Shown here one piece after another: positions 57,005-64,000 of a stretch of DNA of 64,000 nucleotides (position 1 is the stretch's first letter; each line of letters begins with the position of its first letter). The notes under the pieces are model-generated. The model worked only from the letters and a program-made list of their open reading frames with translations. It searched no databases and had not been told where the DNA came from. The position numbers were made by a program, and so were the translations under genes. The DNA is from Candidatus Nanopelagicales bacterium (GTDB lineage Bacteria; Actinomycetota; Actinomycetes; S36-B12; CAIYMF01), in the NCBI GenBank assembly GCA_017848795.1, contig JAFIHG010000042.1:62001-126000 (forward strand), in the 5' to 3' direction.

Positions 57005-58420
57005 GAGGACGAGGACCTTCTCGTAGGTGTAGTCCTCCATGGCCGAGCGCAGGCCTTCGCGGCCGACACCGGAGGCCTTGATCCCGCCGTACGGCATCTG
57101 GTCGGCGCGGTAGCTCGGCACGTCGCCGATGACGACGCCGCCGACCTCGAGCTCGCGGTGGGCCCGGTGGGCGATGCGCAGGTCGTGGGTGAACACGCCC
57201 GTCTGCAGGCCGAACCGGCTGTCGTTGACGCGGGCGAACGCGTCGTCGATCGAGTCGACACGCTCGAGCACCATCACGGGCCCGAACACCTCCTCCCGGC
57301 AGACGCGGGCGTCCGCGGGGACGTCGGCGAGCACCGTCGGGGCGTACGTCGCACCGTCGCGCCGCCCGCCCGTCAGCACCCGCGCGCCGGCCGCGACCGC
57401 CTCGTCCACCCACTCGGCGACCCGGATCGCGGCGGCCTCGTCGATCAGCGGGCCGACCACCGTCGCCTCGTCCCACGGCGAGCCCGTGGGCAAATCCGCC
57501 ACCGCCGCGACGATCCGGGCCGCGAGCTCGTCGTACCGGGACGCGTCGATCAGCACCCGCTGCACCGAGACGCACGACTGTCCGCCCTGGTAGTTGCCGA
57601 ACGTCGCGATCCGCTCGGCCGTCTGCGCGAGGTCCTCCCAGTCGGCGCAGACCACCGCGGCGGCGTTGCCGCCCAGCTCGAGGGTCACGTGCTTGCGCGG
57701 GTGCGCCGCCTGGATCGCGAACCCGACCTGCTCGGAGCCGGTGAACGAGATCACCGGCAGCCGCGGGTCGGCCGCCAGGCCGGGGGCCGCGTCGTTGCCG
57801 ACCGGCAGCACCGACCACGCGCCCTCCGGCAGGTCGGTCTCGGCGAGCAGCTCGCCGAGCAGCAGCGCCGACAGTGGGGTGGCAGGGGCCGGTTTGACGA
57901 CGATCGGCGCGCCGACGGCGAGGGCCGGTGCGACCTTGTGCGCCACCAGGTTCAGCGGGAAGTTGAACGGCGCGATGCCCAGCACCGGGCCGCGCGGGAA
58001 TCGCCGTACGAGCGCCGCCCGGCCCTCCGAGCCGGTGTCGGTGTCCAGCCGTTGCAGCTCACCGCCGAAACGCCGTGCCTCCTCAGCGGCCCAGCGGAAC
58101 GTCGACGCCGCGCGGTGCGCCTCGGCGCGCGCCCAGCGCAGCGGCTTGCCGTTCTCCGCGGTGATCAGGTGCGCGACCACCTCGGCCTGTCCGGCGAGCC
58201 GGGCCGCGACGTGGTCGAGCGCCGCGGCGCGCTGGGATGCGCTGGTCGCGGCGAACCGTCCACGCACCGCGTCCGCGGCGTCGATGGCGCGCGCGACGTC
58301 GTCCGCGGTGGGCACGTGGTGGGCGCCGGCGAGCGAGCCGTCGTAGGGATGGAGCACCTCGGCGACGTCGGGCGACGTGGTCGCGGCGCCCGCGACGTAG
58401 AAGGGGCGAGCATCACTCAT
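56990..58420 (-). CDS. NAD(P)-dependent aldehyde dehydrogenase, probable succinate-semialdehyde dehydrogenase by context
   Basis: A 476-residue ALDH. Catalytic C283 is in YQGGQSCVSVQR, the base E248 in LELGGN, and N153 in APFNFPLN; SFTGSEQVGF is the cofactor turn. GGQSCVSVQR is nearer to lactaldehyde/other ALDH groups than to classical GabD (GQTCVCANR), so the substrate is not certain. The neighbours pucR and gabT make succinate semialdehyde a reasonable guess. The ATG follows TAGCGT by seven nucleotides. Its stop (56990-56992) lies inside palindrome E. Confidence 0.8.
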   Translation of the reverse strand: MSDARPFYVAGAATTSPDVAEVLHPYDGSLAGAHHVPTADDVARAIDAADAVRGRFAATSASQRAAALDHVAARLAGQAEVVAHLITAENGKPLRWARAEAHRAASTFRWAAEEARRFGGELQRLDTDTGSEGRAALVRRFPRGPVLGIAPFNFPLNLVAHKVAPALAVGAPIVVKPAPATPLSALLLGELLAETDLPEGAWSVLPVGNDAAPGLAADPRLPVISFTGSEQVGFAIQAAHPRKHVTLELGGNAAAVVCADWEDLAQTAERIATFGNYQGGQSCVSVQRVLIDASRYDELAARIVAAVADLPTGSPWDEATVVGPLIDEAAAIRVAEWVDEAVAAGARVLTGGRRDGATYAPTVLADVPADARVCREEVFGPVMVLERVDSIDDAFARVNDSRFGLQTGVFTHDLRIAHRAHRELEVGGVVIGDVPSYRADQMPYGGIKASGVGREGLRSAMEDYTYEKVLVLPDVL

Positions 58421-58427
58421 GACCGCG

Positions 58428-58433
58428 ACGCTA
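58428..58433 (-). promoter_or_regulatory. Leaderless-type -10 element of the aldehyde dehydrogenase gene
   Basis: TAGCGT on the minus strand, seven nucleotides (CGCGGTC) before the ATG at 58420. Confidence 0.6.
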
Positions 58434-58481
58434 CGGCGGCGCGCCACGACGTGGCTCACCCGTCCGTACAAGCGGATCAGG

Positions 58482-59999
58482 TCACGGCTCCGAGCCGGTG
58501 ATCCCGGTGGGGCGGCGCGAGAGGGCGAGGTAGAGCTCGGCGCGTACGCCCGGGTCGTCGAGGGAGCGGCCCAGCAGCGCCTCGGCCCGTCGCAGCCTGT
58601 GCCGCACGGTGTGCCGGTGAACCCCGAGGTCGCCGGCCGCCGCGTCCACCTGGCCGTGCCGGGCCAGCCAGGCACGCAGCGTGCCGGCGAGGTCGGCGCG
58701 CTCGGTCGGCGCGTCGAGCGCGGCGAGCAGCGCGGCCGCCCAGGCGTCGGCCGCGCCCGCCTCGAGCAGCCCGTCCAGCCCGCTGCCGAGCTCGTCGTAC
58801 GACCGGACCGTGCGCACCGCGCGCGTCGCGGCCCGCCGCGCCTGCGCGAGCGAACGGGCCAGCGACTCGCGGTCCTCGAGCGCAGCGACGTCCCCCACCC
58901 CCGCGCCGACGAGCGCCTCGTCCGCTGCGACGAGGGTGCGCAGCTCGGCCAGGTCGGTCCGCGCCGCCACGACCGCCACGACCAGGTCAGGATCGGGCAC
59001 CACTCCGTCACTGACCGCGGCGCCGGGCAGTACCTCACGCACGCGTTCGGCGGCGTCCCCGGCGCCGGGCGTCACGCGTACGAGCACCGCCTGCACCGGC
59101 CCGTCGAGGGCCCACCAGCCGAGCTCGGCGAGCGGCAGCCGGTGCGCCCAGCCCTCGAGCAGCAGCGCCAGGGCCGCGCGCCGCACGCTGCGGTCGGCGC
59201 CACCGGGATCGCGGGCCAGCCAGAGCGAGAGCAGCGACACGGCCAGGTTGACCACCGCCTGCTCCCCGGCGAGCAGCGGCCCGGCGCTACCGGCGACGAG
59301 GAAGCCGCGGGTGCGGCCGTGCACCCCGAGCGGGTGCAGGACGACGTAGTCGGACGACGTGGCGACGACAGCGGAGGCGAGCAGCCCGCGCGGTCGCAGC
59401 CGAGCGACCTCCTCCTGCAGCTCGCCGGCGCGCACCGCCGCAGTGGCCGGCTGGGCGAAGAGCACGGTTCCGTGCGGGTCGAGCAGCAGCGCGAACCCGC
59501 CGAGGTGGCGGGCCAGCCGGGGCAGCAAGGCAGCGGGCGCATCGTCGCTGCCGACCGCGGCGCGGATCAGGTCGCGCTGGGCGGCGAAGCCCCGGGCCGC
59601 GTGCTCGTACTCCTCGGCCGCGAGCAGCCGGGACACCGCTTTGGACACCGCGATGAACGGCACCGGCAGCGGCACCTCGAGCAGCGGCAGTCCGGCGTCC
59701 TCGGTGGCAGCGACGAGCGCCGGCGGCGTCTCGGAGTGGACCGGCCCCACACCGAACCCGAGGGCCGCGACGTCGGCCGTGACCAGCCGCTGCACGTACG
59801 CCTGCACCGCGTGCGGGTTCTGCGGCTCCAGGCGCATGCCGGTGCTGAGCAGCAGTTCACCGCCCTCGAGGTACGCGCCCGGGTCCTCCAGCTCGCTCGT
59901 CGCGACCCACCGGACCGGTCGGTCCAGCCCGCCCGAGCCGGCGCGCAGTCGCAGGCCGAGCTCGGCGAGGGCGAGCAGATCACGTACCCGTGGCGGCAT
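58482..59999 (-). CDS. PucR-family transcriptional regulator
   Basis: A 505-residue regulator. The N-terminal PucR domain is RVRDLLALAELGLRLRAGSG, ATSELEDPGAYLEGGELLLS; the middle is a GGDEF-like/CdaR-type domain; the C-terminal HTH_30 is VDAAAGDLGVHRHTVRHRLR followed by RAEALLGRSLDDP. Such proteins often control genes for purine, proline or GABA use by binding dyads near their own promoter. The ATG has a GGAGGA site. It is divergent from gabT and upstream of the aldehyde dehydrogenase on the same strand, so it most likely controls these. Confidence 0.9.
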   Translation of the reverse strand: MPPRVRDLLALAELGLRLRAGSGGLDRPVRWVATSELEDPGAYLEGGELLLSTGMRLEPQNPHAVQAYVQRLVTADVAALGFGVGPVHSETPPALVAATEDAGLPLLEVPLPVPFIAVSKAVSRLLAAEEYEHAARGFAAQRDLIRAAVGSDDAPAALLPRLARHLGGFALLLDPHGTVLFAQPATAAVRAGELQEEVARLRPRGLLASAVVATSSDYVVLHPLGVHGRTRGFLVAGSAGPLLAGEQAVVNLAVSLLSLWLARDPGGADRSVRRAALALLLEGWAHRLPLAELGWWALDGPVQAVLVRVTPGAGDAAERVREVLPGAAVSDGVVPDPDLVVAVVAARTDLAELRTLVAADEALVGAGVGDVAALEDRESLARSLAQARRAATRAVRTVRSYDELGSGLDGLLEAGAADAWAAALLAALDAPTERADLAGTLRAWLARHGQVDAAAGDLGVHRHTVRHRLRRAEALLGRSLDDPGVRAELYLALSRRPTGITGSEP

Positions 60000-60020
60000 G
60001 CCGGTCCTCCGCTTGCGCGC

Positions 60021-60041
60021 TGTCCGAGATGGACAACGCTA
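60021..60041. promoter_or_regulatory. Candidate PucR operator and pucR -10
   Basis: A dyad TGTCC-GAGAT-GGACA (60021-60035) abuts a minus-strand TAGCGT -10 (60036-60041) for pucR, so it covers the expected start of pucR transcription. It lies 55 nt upstream of the gabT -10 (60091-60096), a position suited to activation. This is the type of site expected for autorepression plus activation by a PucR protein. Confidence 0.5.
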
Positions 60042-60090
60042 ACGGGCGGATGTGCCGGGGCGGCCGCGAAACGGAGAGGTGTCGCGACCG

Positions 60091-60096
60091 TAGCCT
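60091..60096 (+). promoter_or_regulatory. Leaderless-type -10 element of gabT
   Basis: TAGCCT followed after six nucleotides (GAGGTC) by the gabT ATG. Confidence 0.65.
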
Positions 60097-60102
60097 GAGG
60101 TC

Positions 60103-61470
60103 ATGACTGCTTCCTCGCCCACAGCTCCCGCAGGCACGAGCCCGGTCGGCGGCCCCGCGCTCCCCCAGCAGCGCAGGCTCGTCACGGAGATCCCCGGTCC
60201 GCGCTCGGTCGAGCTGCAGACCCGGCGCACCGCGGCGGTGTCCTCCGGGGTCGGGGGCACCTTGCCGGTCTTCATCACCGCGGCCGGCGGCGGGGTGCTC
60301 GTCGACGTCGACGGGAACTCGCTGATCGACATGGGCTCCGGGATCGCGGTCACGACTGTCGGCAATGCCGCCCCGCACGTGGTGTCGCGGGTGCAGGAGC
60401 AGGTCGCCGCCTTCACCCACACCTGCTTCATGGTCACCCCGTACGCCGGCTACGTCGAGGTGTGCGAGGCGCTGAACCGGCTCACGCCCGGCAGCCACGA
60501 GAAGCGGTCCGCCCTGTTCAACGCGGGCGCGGAGGCCGTGGAGAACGCCGTGAAGATCGCCCGCGCGTACACCAAGCGGCAGGCGGTCGTCGTCTTCGAG
60601 CACGGCTATCACGGCCGGACGAACCTGACGATGGGCATGACGGCGAAGAACATGCCGTACAAGCAGTCCTTCGGGCCGTTCGCGCCGGAGGTCTACCGGG
60701 TGCCGCTGTCGTACCCGTACCGCGACCGCCTCGACGCCAAGGACGCGCTGCGGCGTGCCATAACGCGCATCGACAAGGAGGTCGGCGCAACGAACGTGGC
60801 CGCGATCGTGATCGAGCCGATCGCAGGCGAGGGCGGGTTCATCGTTCCAGCACAAGGCTTCCTGCCCGGGCTGGCCGAGTACGCGCAGGCCAACGGCATT
60901 GTGTTCGTCGCCGACGAGATCCAGACCGGGTTCGCGCGTACCGGTGACTGGTTCGCCTGCGATCACGAGGGGGTCGTGCCGGACCTGATCACGACGGCGA
61001 AGGGCATCGCGGGCGGGCTGCCGCTCGCGGCCGTCACGGGACGCGCGCAGATCATGGACGCGGTGCACACCGGCGGGCTGGGAGGCACCTTCGGCGGCAA
61101 CCCGGTCGCCTGCGCGGCCGCCCTCGGCGCGATCGCCACGATGGAGGAGTCCGACCTGCCCGCCACGGCACGGCACATCGAGTCCGTGATGGTGCCGCGG
61201 CTGCGCGCGATGGCCGAGAAGTCCGGCCGGATCGGCGACATCCGCGGCCGGGGAGCGATGCTGGCCGTCGAGCTGGTGATCCCGGGCAGCGACGAGCCCG
61301 ATCCGGCAGCGACGAGTGCGGTCGCCGCGGCGTGCCACACACAGGGCGTGCTCGTGCTCACCGCCGGGACGTACGGGAACGTGCTGCGCTTCCTGCCGCC
61401 GCTCTCGATCCCCGAGCACCTGCTCACCGAGGCGCTCGACGTGCTCGAGCAGGCGGTCCTCACCGCCTGA
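60103..61470 (+). CDS. gabT: 4-aminobutyrate-2-oxoglutarate aminotransferase
   Basis: A 455-residue class-III PLP aminotransferase. The PLP lysine is K300 in LITTAKGIAGGLPL; D271 in VFVADEIQTGFARTG binds the pyridine nitrogen. The N-terminal GVLVDVDGNSLIDMGSGIAV and HTCFMVTPY, with FEHGYHGRTNLTMGMT, match actinobacterial GabT. It converts GABA to succinate semialdehyde, which the neighbouring dehydrogenase could oxidise. The ATG is six nucleotides after TAGCCT. The next gene is convergent, 22 nt away. Confidence 0.92.
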   Translation: MTASSPTAPAGTSPVGGPALPQQRRLVTEIPGPRSVELQTRRTAAVSSGVGGTLPVFITAAGGGVLVDVDGNSLIDMGSGIAVTTVGNAAPHVVSRVQEQVAAFTHTCFMVTPYAGYVEVCEALNRLTPGSHEKRSALFNAGAEAVENAVKIARAYTKRQAVVVFEHGYHGRTNLTMGMTAKNMPYKQSFGPFAPEVYRVPLSYPYRDRLDAKDALRRAITRIDKEVGATNVAAIVIEPIAGEGGFIVPAQGFLPGLAEYAQANGIVFVADEIQTGFARTGDWFACDHEGVVPDLITTAKGIAGGLPLAAVTGRAQIMDAVHTGGLGGTFGGNPVACAAALGAIATMEESDLPATARHIESVMVPRLRAMAEKSGRIGDIRGRGAMLAVELVIPGSDEPDPAATSAVAAACHTQGVLVLTAGTYGNVLRFLPPLSIPEHLLTEALDVLEQAVLTA

Positions 61471-61492
61471 GCGGCGAGCCCGCGGCGTGTCC

Positions 61493-62719
61493 TCAGGCCG
61501 GCGTGCGGTCCTCGCACTCCCAACGCTGGCCGTAGCCGTCACGCAGCAGGTCGAGGAACGGTACGGCGTCGAACGACTCCGGCCCGCGTACACCGGCGCC
61601 CGACCACACACCCGTCGCGAGCAGTTCGAGCGCGACGACCGGGTTCATCGCGGTCTGCCAGACGACCGCCTGGGCGCCGTACTCCTGCATGGTCCAGGCG
61701 TTGTCGGCCAGGTGGTAGAGGTACACCTCGCGCCGCTGGCCGTCCTTGCCGGTGCCGGTGACGTTGACCCCGGCGCAGGTGACGCCGTGCATCCTGTCGC
61801 CGAGCGTCAACGGGTCGGGAAGGGTCGCCGCGACCACGTCACGGGGCGAGACCTGCATGCCGCGCACGTTCACCGGGTCGGTCCGGTCGAGCCCGAGCTT
61901 GCGCAGCGTCTTGAGGATCTCGATGAACTCGTCACCGAGCCCGAACTTGAACGTGACCCGCTGGGCGTCGAGCCAGCGCGGCATGAGCAGCACCTCTTCG
62001 TGCTCCACGTTGACGCACTCGACGGGCCCGATCCCACCCGGGAAGTCGAAGACCTCCGCGCCGCTGAACGGCTCGGTGGTGTACCAGCCGCGGCTCTTCT
62101 CCCAGATCACCGGCGGGTTGAGGCACTCTTCGATCGTGGTCCAGATGGAGAACGACGGGGCGAAGTCGTAGCCGTCCACGACCAGGTTGGACGCGTCACG
62201 CACCGCGAACTCATCGACCTGGGAGAACAGGTGGTCGGCCGCGTACCGCGCGAAGACGTCGGCCAGGCCCGGCTCGACGCCCATCCCGACGAGCGCGAGC
62301 TGCCCGGCTGATTCCCATTGCGGGGCTTTGGCGAACTGCTCGTCGCCGAGCTTGGTGCCGGGCATCTCGTACGGCTGGCGCGGGTGCGGCTTGGACAGCG
62401 ACATCGCCGTGTCGAGGTAGTGGGCGCCGGCCGCGAAGGCACCGTCGAAGATCGGCATCACGAAACGCGGGTCGACGACGTTGAGCACGTGGGTGATCCG
62501 GTGCTCGTGGACGAGCGCGGTGATCGCCTCCGCCGACGACGCGTCGACCTGTGCGGCACGGAACCGGTCGTCACCGATCCGCATCACCAGGTCGCGCGGG
62601 CGCTGCGGGTCGTAGTCCGCGATCACCATCACCTCGAAGAAGTCGCGCCGCGCGGCGATCAGCGCCGCCGACGACCCCACCCCGCCGGCTCCCACCACCA
62701 GGATCCGCATCGTTCCCAC
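61493..62719 (-). CDS. Saccharopine dehydrogenase-family oxidoreductase
   Basis: A 408-residue protein. The N-terminal NAD(P)-binding motif is MRILVVGAGGVGSSAALIAA (GxGGVG), followed by VLNVVDPRFVMPIFDGAFAA and GAHYLDTAMSLSKPHPRQPY, typical of saccharopine/carboxynorspermidine dehydrogenase-like enzymes. MGVEPGLADVFARYAADHLF is another family block. It probably forms or splits a secondary amine between an amino acid and a keto acid. The position by gabT suggests amino-acid or polyamine use. A GTG at 62719 or ATG at 62710 are both possible starts; GGGAGGG precedes the GTG closely. Confidence 0.82.
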   Translation of the reverse strand: MGTMRILVVGAGGVGSSAALIAARRDFFEVMVIADYDPQRPRDLVMRIGDDRFRAAQVDASSAEAITALVHEHRITHVLNVVDPRFVMPIFDGAFAAGAHYLDTAMSLSKPHPRQPYEMPGTKLGDEQFAKAPQWESAGQLALVGMGVEPGLADVFARYAADHLFSQVDEFAVRDASNLVVDGYDFAPSFSIWTTIEECLNPPVIWEKSRGWYTTEPFSGAEVFDFPGGIGPVECVNVEHEEVLLMPRWLDAQRVTFKFGLGDEFIEILKTLRKLGLDRTDPVNVRGMQVSPRDVVAATLPDPLTLGDRMHGVTCAGVNVTGTGKDGQRREVYLYHLADNAWTMQEYGAQAVVWQTAMNPVVALELLATGVWSGAGVRGPESFDAVPFLDLLRDGYGQRWECEDRTPA

Positions 62720-62931
62720 GTCCCTCCCTCACCCGCAGCAGCCACCCGGCCGTACGGTTCGCAGGCGCGCCGCCGCGCTGGACCAGCGGCGCTGAGGGCA
62801 ACCTAGGCCATCGGGCGGCGTCAGGGGCGCTACTGGCGCGGAACACCGCACGGCGCGGCCCGGTGCTCGACGCTCGCCCGAACGCGTGAGAACCTGTGCA
62901 CCGACCTGGACGAGCGACAAGGAGTACGCCG

Positions 62932-63189
62932 GTGCTGATCCTCGGGCTGATCGTGTTCGGCATGGTGGCCGGTGGGCTGGCCAGCCTGGTGGTCGGCGGC
63001 GGCAGCTTCCGTTCGATCAACTGGGGACAGGCGCTCCTGGCCGGGCTCCTCGGCTCGTTCGTGGGCGGGCTGCTGGTCAGCCTGCTGACAGGCAACGGGC
63101 TCGAGCTGCGGCCGGCCGGTCTGATCGGCTCGTTCGTGGGCGCCGTGCTCGTGCTGCTGGTCTGGCGTCCCAAGCCGGTCAAGGAGTAG
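62932..63189 (+). CDS. GlsB/YeaQ/YmgE-like small membrane protein
   Basis: An 85-residue protein with three hydrophobic helices rich in Gly: LILGLIVFGMVAGGLASLVV, ALLAGLLGSFVGGLLVSLL and LIGSFVGAVLVLLVWR. The pattern matches the transglycosylase-associated (GlsB/YeaQ/YmgE) family, small stress-linked membrane proteins of unknown mechanism. The GTG start has AAGGAG seven nucleotides upstream. Confidence 0.78.
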   Translation: MLILGLIVFGMVAGGLASLVVGGGSFRSINWGQALLAGLLGSFVGGLLVSLLTGNGLELRPAGLIGSFVGAVLVLLVWRPKPVKE

Positions 63190-63203
63190 CCCGCGAGGGC
63201 TCA

Positions 63204-63413
63204 TCAGACGGGCGCGCGGTGGGCCACGAGTGCGGCTTGCAGCGACGCGTCCTGCGCGGCGGCCGATCGCGCCCGGGCGGCGGCCGCGCTGCGGCGGGCG
63301 CGCCGTTCCGCGCGGCGCAGCCGTACCAGCGCTCCGGCCAGACGGCGCGCGTCCGCCTCCGCGATGAGGTCGCGTTGCCGGCTTCGGACGAGTTGTTCGG
63401 GTATGAGGCTCAT
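63204..63413 (-). CDS. Small basic helical protein, hypothetical
   Basis: A 69-residue protein rich in Ala and Arg (DARRLAGALVRLRRAERRAR), probably one long helix. No family is recognised. The ATG has a GGAG site six nucleotides upstream and the gene lies 64 nt downstream of the MFS gene on the same strand, which supports it being real. Confidence 0.5.
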   Translation of the reverse strand: MSLIPEQLVRSRQRDLIAEADARRLAGALVRLRRAERRARRSAAAARARSAAAQDASLQAALVAHRAPV

Positions 63414-63477
63414 GGGGTTCTCCGAGTCGTACGGGCGTCGTGGGGGGCGCGGGTGTTGGCGTTGAGGGCGGCGGCTG

Positions 63478-64000
63478 TCATGCCGGAACCGGTTCGGGCA
63501 ACCGCGGGAGCACCCGGTCGAACCCGCGGAACGCGGGCAGGACGAACGGTGCGAGCGTCGTCACTGCGTACGCCGCGGCGGTCAGCCACAGCGCCACGGT
63601 GAGGCCGAGGCCGCTGACGGCGGCTCCGGCGAGCAGGCCGCCGAGCGGGATACCGGCCGCGGCCAGGGCCTCGAGCGCACCGAGTACGCGTGCCTGCAAG
63701 TGGCGCGGGACCCGTTCGAACTCGACGGCGCCGAGGGTCGGGTTGATGCCGCCGCAGCCGATACCGGCGACGAGCATCACGATCAGTACGGGCGGCAGCG
63801 TGGCGGCGAGCGCCATCGCGACGAATCGCGGTGCACCGCCGAGCAGGAAGCACCAGGCGAAGGCCTGGCGCCGGGGCAGGCGCGGGCCGAGCCAGGCGTA
63901 CCCGGCGCTGCCGAGGACTGCGCCCAGGCCGAAGACGCCGGAGAGGATGCCGAGGGCGAGTGGCGTACCGAGCACGTCGTGCACCCACACGGGGCGCAGC
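63478..64000 (-). CDS. MFS transporter, C-terminal part (5' end outside window)
   Basis: The visible 174 residues are the C-terminal half of a major-facilitator protein, about six hydrophobic segments: SGVFGLGAVLGSAGYAWLGP, RRQAFAWCFLLGGAPRFVAM, IVMLVAGIGCGGINPTLGAV and GALEALAAAGIPLGGLLAGA. The motif-A-like GPRLPRRQ loop follows the first visible helix. Start and N-terminal half are beyond the right edge. Substrate unknown. Confidence 0.85.
   Translation of the reverse strand, partial: LRPVWVHDVLGTPLALGILSGVFGLGAVLGSAGYAWLGPRLPRRQAFAWCFLLGGAPRFVAMALAATLPPVLIVMLVAGIGCGGINPTLGAVEFERVPRHLQARVLGALEALAAAGIPLGGLLAGAAVSGLGLTVALWLTAAAYAVTTLAPFVLPAFRGFDRVLPRLPEPVPA

Overview
The window is a contiguous piece of a very high-GC (roughly 70 percent or more) actinobacterial chromosome. 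Three things support this. The housekeeping gene order matches the dapA-thyX / rpsO-pnp / truB-nusA-rimP / proS-ispG-rip1-dxr segment of Mycobacterium tuberculosis (gene order from memory, not searched). The protein families are typical of the phylum: ClgR, DUF4439 ferritin-like proteins, Rip1, and IF2 with a long Pro/Gly/Ala-rich N-terminal region. Many start codons lie only 6-8 nt downstream of a TAnnnT-like -10 hexamer, the mark of leaderless mRNAs. I cannot name the genus; Propionibacteriales or a neighbouring order is a guess. I see no rRNA, tRNA, CRISPR array, prophage or insertion sequence.

Layout. Positions 1-10461 are one long minus-strand block: dapA, RNase J, ftsK, a RodZ-like gene, rimO, pgsA, cinA/pncC, clgR, a TetR regulator and a cut-off dps gene. 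Positions 10537-23646 are an accessory insert: a GH63 glycosidase, a glucose-dehydrogenase-type SDR, a CPA1/TrkA antiporter, thyX, a sarcosine-oxidase-like flavoenzyme, an AzlCD amino-acid exporter, an acyl-CoA synthetase and a secreted protein. Positions 23913-31528 hold dapB, an M16 peptidase, pnp, rpsO, two uncharacterised genes and ribF. Positions 31730-36331 hold two transporters and a secreted seven-repeat RCC1-type propeller protein. Positions 36412-44225 are the translation/transcription cluster truB-nrnA-rbfA-DUF503-infB-ylxR-nusA-rimP. Positions 44445-48057 hold a plus-strand ferritin-like pair plus an MFS gene, a HAD phosphatase and a Uma2 nuclease. Positions 48403-56358 hold proS, a secreted protein and the isoprenoid / regulated-proteolysis group GNAT-ispG-rip1-dxr. 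From 56426 to the right edge is a GABA-type catabolic locus (aldehyde dehydrogenase, PucR regulator, gabT), a saccharopine-dehydrogenase-like gene, small proteins and a cut-off MFS transporter.

How it works together. Most of the window is core machinery: lysine/diaminopimelate synthesis (dapA, dapB), thymidylate (thyX), RNA maturation and decay (RNase J, PNPase, NrnA), ribosome assembly and translation (rimO, rpsO, rbfA, rimP, infB, truB, proS), flavin cofactors (ribF), MEP isoprenoid synthesis (ispG, dxr), envelope and division (pgsA, ftsK, rip1) and stress control (clgR, dps). Accessory genes sit between these conserved blocks.

The most unusual signal is not a gene. It is a set of at least five sequence families of palindromic elements placed at gene ends and in spacers. 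Three copies of one family are each exactly 59 nt, and two copies of another are each 49 nt; within a family, arm differences are largely compensated on the opposite arm. One element supplies the stop codon of a transporter gene, and another spans the 3' ends of two convergent genes. The second widespread signal is the leaderless-promoter layout upstream of 19 genes. A dyad between pucR and gabT is a candidate operator for the GABA-type locus.
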